DNA from: Pseudomonas sp. MM213
Lineage (GTDB): Bacteria; Pseudomonadota; Gammaproteobacteria; Pseudomonadales; Pseudomonadaceae
Direction of reading: 5' to 3'
Assembly (NCBI RefSeq): GCF_020423045.1
Contig: NZ_CP081943.1
Location: 2,418,001 to 2,482,000, forward strand
Length of the DNA stretch: 64,000 bases
Part shown: in pieces, positions 37,573-49,002 of the stretch
How positions within the stretch are numbered: position 1 is the stretch's first letter
How the letters are laid out: every line of letters begins with the position of its first letter
Program-made: the position numbers and the translations under genes
Notes under the pieces: generated by a model
The model's input: the letters and a program-made list of their open reading frames with translations, nothing else
The model's database searches: none
What the model was told of the DNA's origin: nothing

Positions 37573-38445
37573 ATGTCGGTTTCCCACGCCCAGCTCAAAG
37601 CCTTCCATGCCGTGGCGGTTCACGGAAGCTTCACCAAAGCCGCCGAGCGGCTTTTTCTCACGCAACCGGCGATTTCCGACCAGGTGCGCAAGCTCGAAGA
37701 GCGCTTCGGGGTATTGCTGTTCCACCGCAACAAACGGTCGGTGCGACTGACCGATCTGGGTGAACGCTTGTTGAGCATTACCCAGCGATTGTTCGTCATC
37801 GAAGCCGAGGCGCAGGAGTTGCTTCACGACTCGCAGGCGTTGCAGACCGGCAGCCTGATTCTGGCGGTGGACGCCCCGGTGCACGTGCTGCCGCAGATCG
37901 CGCGGTTCTGCGAGCGCTACCCCGGCATCAGCGTGAAGATCGAAACCGGCAACACTGATGAATCGCTGTTTCGGCTGTTCAACTATCAGGCTGACCTGGC
38001 GTTGCTCGGGCGCGATGTCAGCGATGAACGATTGATCTCGCTGCCGCTGCGCAATGACCCGATGGTGGCGTTTGTTTCGCGCAATCATCCGTGGGCCGAC
38101 CGCGAGTCGATCTGCCTCGCGGACCTCGACGATACGCCGCTGGTGCTGCGGGAAATCGGCTCGGTGACGCGCCAGACGCTGGAGGAGGAAATGGCCGGCG
38201 CCGGGTTTCGGATTCGCCCGGCGATTCAGGTCGAAGGCCGGGAGGCGGCGCGTGAGGCGGTGGTCGTGGGGATCGGGGTGGGCGTGGTCTCGGCGGCGGA
38301 GTTTGGTGCGGATTCGCGGGTGTGTGCGCTGCCGATCACCGACTGCAAGCGGCGGCTGACGGAAACGCTGGTGTGTTTGCGCGAGCAGAGTTCGCGGCGG
38401 GTGGTGGCGACGTTTCTGGAGATGGTGCGCGAGAGTCTGGTGTAG
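37573..38445 (+). CDS. LysR-family regulator (AEP cluster, transporter side)
   Basis: A 290-residue LysR protein with N-terminal HTH (AFHAVAVHGSFTKAAERLFL, TQPAISDQVRKLEERFG) and an effector-binding domain. It starts at ATGTCGGTTTCC after a GGAGG site. It is divergent from the transporter/FAD oxidoreductase operon and probably activates it. The intergenic region holds an AT-rich stretch (37505-37540) with AATCGATT as a candidate box. It differs from the second LysR at 38553, so the cluster has two regulators. Confidence 0.9.
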   Translation: MSVSHAQLKAFHAVAVHGSFTKAAERLFLTQPAISDQVRKLEERFGVLLFHRNKRSVRLTDLGERLLSITQRLFVIEAEAQELLHDSQALQTGSLILAVDAPVHVLPQIARFCERYPGISVKIETGNTDESLFRLFNYQADLALLGRDVSDERLISLPLRNDPMVAFVSRNHPWADRESICLADLDDTPLVLREIGSVTRQTLEEEMAGAGFRIRPAIQVEGREAAREAVVVGIGVGVVSAAEFGADSRVCALPITDCKRRLTETLVCLREQSSRRVVATFLEMVRESLV

Positions 38446-38460
38446 ACAGGTCTGGCCCCT

Positions 38461-38540
38461 TCGCGGGCAAGTCGGATCGCCGCCCGCTCGCTCCTACAGG
38501 TTGCATACGACCTTGTAGGAGCGAGGCTTGCCCGCGAAGG
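38461..38540. repeat. REP doublet between convergent LysR genes
   Basis: CTTCGCGGGCAAG... (with a diverged inner portion, GTCGGATCGCCGCCCGCTCG) faces TTGTAGGAGCGAGGCTTGCC. The left arm carries an insertion-like variant also found at 41.7 kb. Confidence 0.85.
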
Positions 38541-38552
38541 CCGCACCTCGGT

Positions 38553-39416
38553 CTAACTGACCGGCGCCAACTCGAAAAACGCCTGAATCAAGCGCAAATC
38601 CCGCCGCCGCTCCATGCACCCGATCATGTGCCGGTTCACCAATCCCTCGCCAATAATCGGCACCGCCGCCACCCGCGGGTCATGGCTGACCTCCACCGAC
38701 GACACCACGCCAACCCCCAACTGTGCCGCGACGGCCTCGGTCACCGCCTCGCGACTGTCCAGTTCCAGCAACACCCGGGGGCTCACCTTCGCCTGGGCGC
38801 AAGCGTCATCGAACGTGCGTCGGGTAATCGAACTCGGTTCGCGCAACACCATGATGACCTGATCCAAATCCTTCAGCGGCACCCCTTTCGAACGCTGCGC
38901 CCAAGCATGCCCCTCAGGCACCAGCGCACAAATCCGCGACTCGCTCAGCGCCTGCAAATGCAAACCCTTGCGCGGCTCAACCTCGGTCAGCACCGCCACA
39001 TCGGCATGCTCCGACAACAGCGCCGCCAGGGTTTCCTGCGCATTGCCCAGGCGCAGGTTCACGGTGATCCCCGGATACCGCGCGCGCAGGCTCGCGAGCA
39101 TCGGCATGACCATGTGCGGCCCATCCGCCGCCACTTCCAGACGCCCGGTGAGCAATTGCCGATTGGCCTCCAGCATCACTTGCGCTTCTTCGGCCAGACC
39201 AAACATCGCCCGGGTGATCGCGGCGAGTTTGGTGCCCTCCTCCGTCAGCTCGACCCGACGCGCGGTGCGCCGCAGCAGGGTGATCTGGTAGTGCTCCTCC
39301 AACGCCTTGATGTGCCCGGTGACCGCCGGTTGGCTGATGAACAGCCGTGCAGCGGCCCGGGTAAAGCTGCCCTCGCGGGCCACCGCATCGAAGGCGCGGA
39401 GCTGGAACAGGTTCAT
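38553..39416 (-). CDS. LysR-family regulator of phnWX
   Basis: A 287-residue LysR protein: HTH in AFDAVAREGSFTRAAARLFI and SQPAVTGHIKALEEHYQ, then a periplasmic-binding-like effector domain. It is divergent from phnW with a perfect inverted repeat between them, so it is the probable AEP- or phosphonoacetaldehyde-responsive activator (PhnR-like) of phnWX. It shares the family layout with the LysR at 37573 but they are clearly different proteins. Confidence 0.9.
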   Translation of the reverse strand: MNLFQLRAFDAVAREGSFTRAAARLFISQPAVTGHIKALEEHYQITLLRRTARRVELTEEGTKLAAITRAMFGLAEEAQVMLEANRQLLTGRLEVAADGPHMVMPMLASLRARYPGITVNLRLGNAQETLAALLSEHADVAVLTEVEPRKGLHLQALSESRICALVPEGHAWAQRSKGVPLKDLDQVIMVLREPSSITRRTFDDACAQAKVSPRVLLELDSREAVTEAVAAQLGVGVVSSVEVSHDPRVAAVPIIGEGLVNRHMIGCMERRRDLRLIQAFFELAPVS

Positions 39417-39451
39417 GAATAACCCTCACTGATGGCTGGCATAACAACAAA

Positions 39452-39478
39452 CAATTTGATTGATAACACGGCAAATTG
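39452..39478. promoter_or_regulatory. LysR-type operator in the phnW promoter
   Basis: The perfect inverted repeat CAATTTG (39452-39458), 13 bases, CAAATTG (39472-39478) lies between the divergent LysR and phnW starts. Its size and position fit a LysR recognition site. Confidence 0.6.
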
Positions 39479-39525
39479 CAATTTAAGCCCCGTAGCTTCA
39501 TCCCATCGATTGCGAGGACACGAGA

Positions 39526-40635
39526 ATGAGTACTGCCGAACCCATCCTGCTCACCCCCGGCCCGTTGACGACGTCGGCCCGCACCCGTCAGGCGATGATG
39601 GTCGACTGGGGTTCATGGGATGACCGCTTCAATCAACTGACCGCCAGCCTCTGCGAGCAACTGCTGGCGATCATCAACGGCAGCGAGAGTCACCACTGCG
39701 TGCCCCTGCAAGGCAGCGGCACCTTCGCCGTCGAAGCGGCAATCGGCACGCTGGTGCCTCGCGACGGCAAAGTCCTGGTGCTGATCAACGGCGCCTATGG
39801 CAAACGCCTGGCGAAAATCTGCGAAGTGCTCGGCCGTTCCTTCAGCACCTTTGAAACCGCCGAAGACGAACCGACCACCGCCGCCGACGTAGACCGTCTG
39901 CTGCGGGCCGATGCCAGCATCACCCACGTTGCGCTGATCCACTGCGAAACCAGCACCGGCATCCTCAACCCGCTGCCGGAAATCGCCCAGGTCATTGCGC
40001 AACACGGCAAACGCCTGATCATCGACGCCATGAGCTCCTTTGGCGCGCTGCCGGTGGATGCGCAACAGGTGCCGTTCGACGCGTTGATCGCGGCCTCGGG
40101 CAAATGCCTGGAAGGCGTGCCGGGGATGGGGTTTGTCTTCGCTCGCAAAGACGCGCTGGCAAATGCCGCCGGCAACTCGCACTCGCTGGCGATGGACCTG
40201 TTCGACCAGCACACCTACATGGCCAAGACCGGCCAATGGCGCTTCACCCCGCCAACCCACGTGGTCGCGGCGCTGCACGAAGCCCTGCTGCAATACAACG
40301 AAGAAGGCGGTTTGCCGGCGCGGCATCAGCGCTACGCCGACAACTGCAAAGTGTTGCTCGATGACATGGCCAGGCTCGGCTTGCGCAGCTTCCTGCCCGC
40401 CGCGATCCAGGCGCCGATCATTGTCACTTTCCACGCACCGAAAGACCCGCGTTACCAGTTCAAGGAGTTCTACGAACGCGTCAAGGCCAAGGGTTTCATC
40501 CTCTATCCCGGCAAATTGACCCAGGTCGAAACCTTCCGCGTCGGCTGCATCGGCCACGTCAACCAGGCCGAGATGCACGCGGCGGTGGCGGCGATTGCCG
40601 AAGTGCTGCGCGAGATGGAAGTGCTCGAAATCTGA
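39526..40635 (+). CDS. phnW: 2-Aminoethylphosphonate:pyruvate aminotransferase
   Basis: A 369-residue class-V PLP aminotransferase converting AEP and pyruvate to phosphonoacetaldehyde and alanine. It opens with [20 protein letters not shown], typical of PhnW. The PLP-lysine segment is [17 protein letters not shown] (about 185-201), and [14 protein letters not shown] holds the cofactor aspartate. It starts after CGAGGACACGAG. phnX follows after a REP doublet. Confidence 0.96.
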   Translation: MSTAEPILLTPGPLTTSARTRQAMMVDWGSWDDRFNQLTASLCEQLLAIINGSESHHCVPLQGSGTFAVEAAIGTLVPRDGKVLVLINGAYGKRLAKICEVLGRSFSTFETAEDEPTTAADVDRLLRADASITHVALIHCETSTGILNPLPEIAQVIAQHGKRLIIDAMSSFGALPVDAQQVPFDALIAASGKCLEGVPGMGFVFARKDALANAAGNSHSLAMDLFDQHTYMAKTGQWRFTPPTHVVAALHEALLQYNEEGGLPARHQRYADNCKVLLDDMARLGLRSFLPAAIQAPIIVTFHAPKDPRYQFKEFYERVKAKGFILYPGKLTQVETFRVGCIGHVNQAEMHAAVAAIAEVLREMEVLEI

Positions 40636-40654
40636 ACCACAGACACCGCCGTCC

Positions 40655-40747
40655 CTGTAGGAGCGAGGCTAGCCCGCGAACACAGGCGACGCGGTCTGTC
40701 CGACAAACCTCGTCATCGTTCTTCGCGGGCAAGCCTCGCTCCTACAG
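40655..40747. repeat. REP doublet between phnW and phnX
   Basis: Arms TGTAGGAGCGAGGCTAGCCC and complement. It lies within the phnWX operon; the trailing CTACAGGA sits 10-12 bases before the phnX start and its AGGA may be the phnX ribosome site. Confidence 0.88.
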
Positions 40748-40757
40748 GATCAAAAAA

Positions 40758-41585
40758 ATGAACTACGCAAACCCAACCAAACTGCAAGCCGCCATCCTCG
40801 ACTGGGCCGGCACCGTGGTCGATTTCGGCTCCTTCGCCCCAACCCAGATTTTTGTCGAGGCCTTCGCCGAATTCGATGTCCAGGTGTCCATCGAAGAAGC
40901 CCGTGGCCCGATGGGCATGGGCAAGTGGGATCACATCCGCACCCTGTGTGATCAGCCGGCCGTCGCCGAACGTTATCGCAAGGCCTTCGGCCGCACGCCG
41001 ACCGACGATGACGTCACTGCGATTTACCAACGCTTCATGCCGCTGCAAATCGAAAAAATCGCCGAGCACTCGGCGCTGATCCCCGGCGCGCTGGAGACCA
41101 TCGCCAACCTGCGTGCGCAAGGGATCAAGATCGGCTCCTGCTCCGGCTACCCGAAACAGGTCATGGACAAAGTGGTCGAGCTCGCCGCCACCAATGGCTA
41201 CGTCGCCGATCACGTGGTCGCCACCGACGAAGTGCCCAACGGCCGTCCATGGCCGGCTCAGGCACTGGCCAACGTGATCGCCCTGGGCATCGACGATGTC
41301 GCCGCGTGCGTGAAGATCGACGACACCGTGCCAGGCATTCTTGAAGGTCGTCGCGCCGGCATGTGGACCGTGGCGCTGATCTGCTCGGGTAACGCGCTGG
41401 GCCTGGACTACGAAGGTTATCGCGCCCTCGGCAGTGACGAGCTGGACAGCGAACGCAAGCGTATCCACGCACTGTTCGAAGGCTCGCGCCCGCACTACAT
41501 GATCGACACCATCACCGATTTGCCGGCCGTGATCGCCGACATCAACCAGCGCCTGGCCAACGGCGAGATGCCGCAAACCAACTGA
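40758..41585 (+). CDS. phnX: Phosphonoacetaldehyde hydrolase (phosphonatase)
   Basis: A 275-residue HAD-family enzyme cleaving phosphonoacetaldehyde to acetaldehyde and phosphate. The nucleophile motif [14 protein letters not shown] (about 11-24) and the Schiff-base lysine in [16 protein letters not shown] (near residue 53) are in place, as is the late acidic motif [14 protein letters not shown]. It completes the two-step phosphonatase route started by PhnW. Confidence 0.96.
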   Translation: MNYANPTKLQAAILDWAGTVVDFGSFAPTQIFVEAFAEFDVQVSIEEARGPMGMGKWDHIRTLCDQPAVAERYRKAFGRTPTDDDVTAIYQRFMPLQIEKIAEHSALIPGALETIANLRAQGIKIGSCSGYPKQVMDKVVELAATNGYVADHVVATDEVPNGRPWPAQALANVIALGIDDVAACVKIDDTVPGILEGRRAGMWTVALICSGNALGLDYEGYRALGSDELDSERKRIHALFEGSRPHYMIDTITDLPAVIADINQRLANGEMPQTN

Positions 41586-41600
41586 TTCACCGCATTCCCC

Positions 41601-41708
41601 CTGTAGGAGCGAGGCTTGCCCGCGAAGGCGTACTATCTGCCGACATCCATGTTGAATGTTCAGACGCCTTCGCGGGCAAGTCGGATCGCCGCACCGCTCG
41701 CTCCTACA
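41601..41708. repeat. REP doublet downstream of phnX
   Basis: CTGTAGGAGCGAGGCTTGCC, linker with GCCGACATCCATGTTGAATG, then an inverse arm carrying the GTCGGATCGCCGCACCG variant also present at 38.5 kb. Confidence 0.88.
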
Positions 41709-41854
41709 GGGGGAATTGTGTTTTTTTGCTCAATCACCTGACTTAGAGCATTGAACCGCCAATGGCTTGAGGCAAACCGTGCGAAACAGGCTTACAGTTA
41801 ACGCACACCGTCAACCAAGAACGGTGGCCTGACCCGACCTGTGAGGAACGCCGT

Positions 41855-42415
41855 ATGCCCTGGAAGAACTCCGACTCACGCTACAGCACCGTGTCGATCA
41901 CGCTGCATTGGTTGATGCTGGTGTTGCTCGCGGTGGTTTACGCCAGCATCGAATTTCGCGGAATCTTTCCCAAAGGCAGTGGTGGCCGAACGCTGATCGT
42001 TGAAGCGCATTTCATGCTCGGTCTGACGGTGTTTGTGCTGGTGTGGTTGCGGCTGTTCGCGCGCAGCCTCGGCCCGGCGCCGCAGATCTTCCCCGCTTCG
42101 CCGCACTGGCAGACCGTGCTGGCCAGATTGATGCACTGGGCGCTGTACCTGTTCATGATCGCCATGCCGATTCTGGGTTGGCTGGTCACCAGCGCCAAGG
42201 GGCATCAGGTGATGTTCTATGGCATTGATCTGCCGATGCTGCTGTCAGAGGACAAGGAGTTGGCCAAGCAAATCGAAGGCTGGCATGTACTCGGCGGCAC
42301 CATCGGTTACTGGCTGATCGGGCTGCACGCCGTGGCGGGGATTTATCACCACTATGTGGTGGGCGACAACACCCTGCTGCGGATGATGCCCAAACGCGTA
42401 AACCGCAATTCCTGA
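41855..42415 (+). CDS. Cytochrome b561
   Basis: A 186-residue four-helix di-haem membrane protein (ITLHWLMLVLLAVVYASIEF, EAHFMLGLTVFVLVW, LMHWALYLFMIAMPILGWLV, GLHAVAGIYHHYVVG). It is closer to the CybB type than the b561 at 10606 and is monocistronic, with GAGGAACG before the start. It probably moves electrons at the quinone pool; the partner is unknown. The 140 bases between the preceding REP and this gene show no other element. Confidence 0.9.
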   Translation: MPWKNSDSRYSTVSITLHWLMLVLLAVVYASIEFRGIFPKGSGGRTLIVEAHFMLGLTVFVLVWLRLFARSLGPAPQIFPASPHWQTVLARLMHWALYLFMIAMPILGWLVTSAKGHQVMFYGIDLPMLLSEDKELAKQIEGWHVLGGTIGYWLIGLHAVAGIYHHYVVGDNTLLRMMPKRVNRNS

Positions 42416-42430
42416 AAACAACGCCCTCCC

Positions 42431-42524
42431 CTGTAGGAGCGAGGCTTGCCCGCGAAGAACGATGACGAGGTTTGTCGGACAGACCGCGTCGCCTGTGTTC
42501 GCGGGCAAGCCTCGCTCCTACAGG
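42431..42524. repeat. REP doublet overlapping the 3' end of the desulfhydrase gene
   Basis: CTGTAGGAGCGAGGCTTGCC and complement. The right arm ends CTACAGGGG; its CTA, read on the minus strand, is the TAG stop of the desulfhydrase gene (42518-42520), so the repeat supplies the stop codon. Confidence 0.88.
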
Positions 42525-43483
42525 GGTACGAGGCGCGACGAAAATCCGCGAAGCCCTTGCAAGCCGCCGGTGTGGATGAAGATCAGTCGCGTACCCTGTG
42601 CGAATCGTCCGGCTTCGACTTGCTGCTTGAGCGCCAGCAGCGCTTTGCCGGTGTACAGCGGTTCAAGGGGAATGCCACTGGCCTGTTCGGTTTGCGCGAT
42701 GAAATCCAGTAACAGCGGATCGACTTTGGCGAAGCCACCACGACTGGCGTCGAACAGTTCGTAGACCGGATGATGCAAGCCCGCTTCCTGCACGATCGAT
42801 GCGATTTGCTGCGCAACGCCATGATCATCGGGCACCGCCAGCGCGCCATAAACCGGATGATCCCCCGCTTCAGCCAACGCCAGGCCGGCCAGCGTGGTGC
42901 CCGTTCCACAGGCCAGCCACCAGCCGTCGTAGTCGCTCCAGCCCAGACCGTTCAGTTGCGCGCCGACCATCGACTTCAGTTGCATGCAGCCCTTCGCACC
43001 CGACAAACCGCCGCCACCTTCCGGCACCGCAAACAGCTCAGGGTATTGCGCCTGCCAGGGTTCCCAGAAACCCGCATCGTGCCGCGCGCGATAGCCGCCA
43101 TAACCGAGCCAGTGCAACTGCATGCCGAAGGCTTGCAAGTCTTTCACTGTGGGCGTTTCCTGCGGATGGCCGCGCAATAAACCCACGGTCGTGAAACCGA
43201 AGCGCTTGCCGGCGGCAGCCAGTGCGTGAAGATGATTGGAGTGAGCACCGCCGAGGCTGATGATGCCTTTGGCAGCGGCAAGGTCAGCCGCTTTGAGGTG
43301 TTCGATGAGCTTGAACCACTTGTTGCCGCTGATCAGCGGGTCGATCTGGTCCAGGCGCAGGATGGCGACTTCGATGCCGGTGCTTTCGAGCCAGTCGAGA
43401 TGAAGGGGTTCGAGCGGGGCTCGGGGAAGCCAGTCATTGGAAGGGAGGAACATCGATGCCGGCTCTGGGTAAAGAGCCGGCAT
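42518..43483 (-). CDS. D-cysteine desulfhydrase/ACC deaminase-like PLP enzyme
   Basis: A 321-residue fold-type II PLP enzyme. The lysine motif is DPLISGNKWFKL and the phosphate-binding loop is CGTGTTLAGLALA; LGGAHSNHLHALAAAGKRFG is the family segment. The longer frame begins inside a REP doublet and is rejected. I prefer the ATG at 43483, preceded by AAGG at good spacing; ATG at 43453 (MFLPSNDW) is also possible. It could act on D-cysteine or ACC; the sequence alone does not separate them. It lies downstream of fadH on the same strand. Confidence 0.85.
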   Translation of the reverse strand: MPALYPEPASMFLPSNDWLPRAPLEPLHLDWLESTGIEVAILRLDQIDPLISGNKWFKLIEHLKAADLAAAKGIISLGGAHSNHLHALAAAGKRFGFTTVGLLRGHPQETPTVKDLQAFGMQLHWLGYGGYRARHDAGFWEPWQAQYPELFAVPEGGGGLSGAKGCMQLKSMVGAQLNGLGWSDYDGWWLACGTGTTLAGLALAEAGDHPVYGALAVPDDHGVAQQIASIVQEAGLHHPVYELFDASRGGFAKVDPLLLDFIAQTEQASGIPLEPLYTGKALLALKQQVEAGRFAQGTRLIFIHTGGLQGLRGFSSRLVPL

Positions 43484-43500
43484 ATTAGCAGCCTTGAAGA

Positions 43501-43598
43501 CGCCTTCGCGGGCAAGCCTCGCTCCTACAGGTATTGTGCCGTTCACAAAATTGATAAACGACACAATACCTGTAGGAGCGAGGCTTGCCCGCGAAGGC
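43501..43598. repeat. REP doublet with extra inverted arms
   Basis: Besides the REP arms (CTTCGCGGGCAAGCCTCGCT and inverse), the symmetry continues inward through ACAGGTATTGTG/CACAATACCTGT, giving about 40-bp arms around a short loop. It sits between fadH and the desulfhydrase gene. Confidence 0.88.
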
Positions 43599-43620
43599 CA
43601 TTGGCACGCTGGACCTGCTG

Positions 43621-45681
<2,061 letters not shown>

Positions 45682-45901
45682 TCACGGAAAAAGTGTGGGC
45701 GCTCTTTGGCGCCCCTCTGTCATGTGTAACAGACTATGAGCACTCCCCCGGCCGCTCAATGACCGAAACTGACAACTTAATGATCCAAATGCGCAACGGC
45801 TCGGGTGTCGGACGTTTGCGCCATCTCCTCTGCAATTAACCCCGGGGAGTCAGGGTGCGGCTGTCGAAAGGCAGCGCAAGTGCACTGAACCCAATGAAAA
45901 T

Positions 45902-45911
45902 TCGTATACCA
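45902..45911. promoter_or_regulatory. GTATAC-type operator before the GntR gene
   Basis: TCGTATACCA is one mismatch from the TCGTATACGA palindrome seen at 51252 and 57197. Its position about 32 bases before the GntR start codon suggests autoregulation. GntR/FadR-type regulators bind short palindromes of this form. Confidence 0.55.
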
Positions 45912-45942
45912 TATCTCCAACTCAATCCGAACGACTGCCGCC

Positions 45943-46614
45943 GTGACCCTACCCAAATTCAATGCTCCAGACTTGGGCAATGCGCCTTCGACATCTGAAA
46001 TCATCACCCGCCATCTGCGTGACGCCATCGTCGCCGGGCATTTCGCCGAGGACGAGCCGATTCGCCAGGACGACATCGCCCGGCAGTTCAACGTCAGCAA
46101 GATCCCGGTGCGTGAGGCCCTCAAGCGCCTGGAAGCCGAAGGCCTGGTGATGTTCCAGCGCAATCGCGGGGCGATGGTCACACGGGTGTCCGATGCCGAG
46201 CTGGCGCAGATGTTCGAAGTGCGCATGTTGCTCGAAGACAAGGTGCTTCGCCTGGCCATTCCCAACATGACCGAAGACACCTTCGCCCGGGCCGAACGCA
46301 TCTGTCAGGAGTTCGTCGGCGAAGATGATGTGGGACGTTGGGCCGAGCTCAATTGGGAACTGCACGCCTGCCTCTATGAACCGGCACAACGTCCGTTTCT
46401 GGTGAGCCTGATCCGTTCGGTGAACGACAAACTGGAACGTTACCTGCGCATGCAGATGAGCCTTTCCGCAGGCAAGGAACGCGCCGATCACGAACACCGT
46501 GAGATCCTCGAAGCCTGTCGCGCCGGTGACGTCGACCGGGCGGTGAAGCTGCTGGACGAACACATCGCAGGGGTCTGCAAAACCCTGTTCGAGCACCTGC
46601 CCCACCACCACTGA
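45943..46614 (+). CDS. GntR-family (FadR/FCD type) transcriptional regulator of the hydroxyproline cluster
   Basis: A 223-residue regulator with an N-terminal winged helix (SEIITRHLRDAIVAGHF, QDDIARQFNVSKIPVREALK) and an FCD ligand-binding domain (LFEVRMLLEDKVL-like segment AQMFEVRMLLEDKVLRLAIP, and HREILEACRAGD). The start is GTG. It opens the hydroxyproline gene cluster and its probable GTATAC site recurs before two operons of the cluster. Confidence 0.9.
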   Translation: MTLPKFNAPDLGNAPSTSEIITRHLRDAIVAGHFAEDEPIRQDDIARQFNVSKIPVREALKRLEAEGLVMFQRNRGAMVTRVSDAELAQMFEVRMLLEDKVLRLAIPNMTEDTFARAERICQEFVGEDDVGRWAELNWELHACLYEPAQRPFLVSLIRSVNDKLERYLRMQMSLSAGKERADHEHREILEACRAGDVDRAVKLLDEHIAGVCKTLFEHLPHHH

Positions 46615-46728
46615 CAGACCGCGGTACTGTGCCGATTTCGTCATCGGCACCGGGTAAAACCATCAAGCCTGCAAGCCCCCGCACGGGCCACTCTTGCGTT
46701 CACTCATCTGAACGGACGTGGCCCACTC

Positions 46729-47661
46729 ATGAAACGCATCACCGTGATTGACTCCCACACCGGCGGCGAACCCACCCGCCTGGTGACCTCCGGTTTTCCC
46801 GAGCTGGGCACCGGCAGCATGGCCGAACGTCTTCAACGGCTGGCTGAACACCATGACCAATGGCGCACCGCCTGCGTGCTCGAACCGCGAGGCAGTGATG
46901 TGCTGGTCGGCGCACTGCTGTGCGAACCGGTTGACCCTGCGGCCTGTGCCGGGGTGATCTTCTTCAATAACTCGGGTTACCTCGGCATGTGCGGCCACGG
47001 CACCATCGGCTTGGTGGCGTCGCTTGCTCACCTGGGCAAGATCGGTCCGGGCGTGCACAGCATCGAAACGCCGGTCGGCACGGTGCAGGCAACCTTGCAC
47101 GACGACCACTCCGTCAGCGTGCGCAACGTGCCGGCCTACCGTTATCGCAAAGCCGTGGCGTTGCAGGTGCCGGGAATTGGCGAAGTGGTCGGTGATATTG
47201 CCTGGGGTGGCAACTGGTTTTTCCTGATCGCCGAGCATGGTCTGCGCGTTGCCAGCGACAACCTTGATGCGTTGACCGCCTACACCTTCGCCGTGCAACA
47301 AGCACTGGACGTTCAGGGGATACGTGGCGAAGACGGCGGGTTGATCGACCACGTCGAGCTGTTCGCCGAGGATGAACAGGCCGACAGCCGCAACTTTGTG
47401 CTCTGCCCCGGCAAGGCCTACGACCGCTCGCCCTGCGGTACCGGCACCAGTGCAAAACTGGCGTGCCTGGCGGCCGATGACAAATTGCAGCCGGGCCAGA
47501 TCTGGCGCCAGGCGAGCGTGATCGGCAGCGAGTTCGAAGGCTCCTACGAACAGCACGGCGAGCGCATCGTACCGACGATTCGTGGCCGCGCCTTCATCAG
47601 CGCCGAGGCCAGCCTGATCATCGAACAGGACGACCCGTTCGCCTGGGGCATTCGTCCATGA
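46729..47661 (+). CDS. lhpA: 4-Hydroxyproline 2-epimerase
   Basis: A 310-residue proline-racemase-family enzyme converting trans-4-hydroxy-L-proline to cis-4-hydroxy-D-proline. Both catalytic cysteines are present: Cys88 in [12 protein letters not shown] and Cys236 in [13 protein letters not shown]. The start motif is [16 protein letters not shown]. It overlaps the dehydrogenase subunit gene by four bases (ATGA), the next step of the pathway. Confidence 0.93.
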   Translation: MKRITVIDSHTGGEPTRLVTSGFPELGTGSMAERLQRLAEHHDQWRTACVLEPRGSDVLVGALLCEPVDPAACAGVIFFNNSGYLGMCGHGTIGLVASLAHLGKIGPGVHSIETPVGTVQATLHDDHSVSVRNVPAYRYRKAVALQVPGIGEVVGDIAWGGNWFFLIAEHGLRVASDNLDALTAYTFAVQQALDVQGIRGEDGGLIDHVELFAEDEQADSRNFVLCPGKAYDRSPCGTGTSAKLACLAADDKLQPGQIWRQASVIGSEFEGSYEQHGERIVPTIRGRAFISAEASLIIEQDDPFAWGIRP

Positions 47662-48773
47662 GCCAAGGCCTGGAGGCCGATGTCATCGTGATCGGCGCCG
47701 GCATCATCGGTGCCGCGTGCGCCCAGGCGCTGGCCCGGCGCGGCTTGCGCGTGCTGGTGCTGGACGCTGGCTTGCACAGCGCGACGGCCGCCGGTATGGG
47801 CCACTTGCTGGTGCTCGACGACAACCCGGCCGAGCTGGCCCTGAGCCAATACTCGCTGCAACGCTGGCGCGAACTGGCGCCGGACTTGCCTGAAGGCTGC
47901 GCTTACCGCAGCAACGGGACGTTGTGGCTGGCAGCCAATGCCGAAGAAATGGCCGTGGCCCACAGCAAATACCTGAACCTTCAGACCCAGGGCGTTGCCT
48001 GCGAGTTGATCGCTCGTAATGCCTTGCGCGCCCGTGAACCTGAACTGCGCGAAGACCTCGAAGGCGGTTTGTTGATCAATGGCGACGGCATTCTCTACGC
48101 TCCGGCGACCGCCAACTGGATGCTCGACACCGCCGACATCGAACAACGTCGGGCGCGGGTCAGCGAGGTCGATGGCAATCGCGTGCGACTCGATGACGGC
48201 CAGTGGTTGAGCGCTGAGGCAGTCATATTGGCCAACGGCATCCAGGCCAACGACCTGTGCCCCGAGTTGCCGATCGAGCCGAAAAAAGGCCACTTGCTGA
48301 TCACCGACCGCTACCCCGGCAAGGTCACCCACACGCTGGTGGAACTCGGCTATGTCACCAGCGCCCACAACGCCACAGGGCCCTCGACCGCCTGCAACAT
48401 TCAGCCCCGGCCGACCGGGCAACTGTTCATCGGCGCCTCGCGACAATTCGGTACCACCGACCCGCAGGTCGAAGGCTGGATGCTCGCGAAAATGCTCAAG
48501 CGCGCCACCGAGTACATGCCGGGCCTGGCCCAGCTCAATGGCATCCGCGCCTGGACCGGTTTTCGCGCCGCCAGCCCCGACGGGCTGCCACTGATTGGTG
48601 AGCACCCATCGCGCAAAGGTTTGTGGCTGGCGGTCGGTCACGAGGGACTGGGGGTCACCACGGCCCCCGGCACCGCCGATATTCTGGTCGCGCAACTGTT
48701 CAATGAGACGCCGCCATTGGCGGCGCAAGCCTATCTGCCGCAACGTTTTCTCGGGGAGGCCGTGTATGCCTGA
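47658..48773 (+). CDS. D-hydroxyproline dehydrogenase, DAO-type FAD subunit
   Basis: A 371-residue FAD protein ([21 protein letters not shown]-terminal [20 protein letters not shown]) that oxidises cis-4-hydroxy-D-proline to a pyrroline-4-hydroxy-2-carboxylate. With the following two genes it matches the three-subunit enzyme known in P. aeruginosa hydroxyproline catabolism (often called LhpB with LhpE and LhpF). It overlaps lhpA by four bases and the 2Fe-2S gene by eight. Confidence 0.92.
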   Translation: MSQGLEADVIVIGAGIIGAACAQALARRGLRVLVLDAGLHSATAAGMGHLLVLDDNPAELALSQYSLQRWRELAPDLPEGCAYRSNGTLWLAANAEEMAVAHSKYLNLQTQGVACELIARNALRAREPELREDLEGGLLINGDGILYAPATANWMLDTADIEQRRARVSEVDGNRVRLDDGQWLSAEAVILANGIQANDLCPELPIEPKKGHLLITDRYPGKVTHTLVELGYVTSAHNATGPSTACNIQPRPTGQLFIGASRQFGTTDPQVEGWMLAKMLKRATEYMPGLAQLNGIRAWTGFRAASPDGLPLIGEHPSRKGLWLAVGHEGLGVTTAPGTADILVAQLFNETPPLAAQAYLPQRFLGEAVYA

Positions 48774-49002
48774 TTTGGTCCTGGACGGCCGCACCCTGCG
48801 GGTCGCCGAAGGTACGACTGTCGCCGCGGCATTAGCCTTGGCCAGCGACGGTTGCAGTCGCACGTCGGTCAGCGGTCAGCGGCGCGCACCGCTGTGCGGC
48901 ATGGGCATCTGCCAGGAATGCCGGGTGACCATCGACGGACGCCGCCGACTGGCCTGCCAGACGCTGTGTCATGACGGCATGCAGGTGCGGACCCAACCAT
49001 GA
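48766..49002 (+). CDS. D-hydroxyproline dehydrogenase, (2Fe-2S) subunit
   Basis: A 78-residue ferredoxin-like protein with C-x4-C-x2-C-x11-C (LCGMGICQECRVTIDGRRRL and the Cys beyond). The start ATGCCTGATTTGG lies inside the end of the previous gene, and the stop overlaps the next start by four bases. It links the two flavin subunits. It is the counterpart of the protein at 17535. Confidence 0.9.
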   Translation: MPDLVLDGRTLRVAEGTTVAAALALASDGCSRTSVSGQRRAPLCGMGICQECRVTIDGRRRLACQTLCHDGMQVRTQP

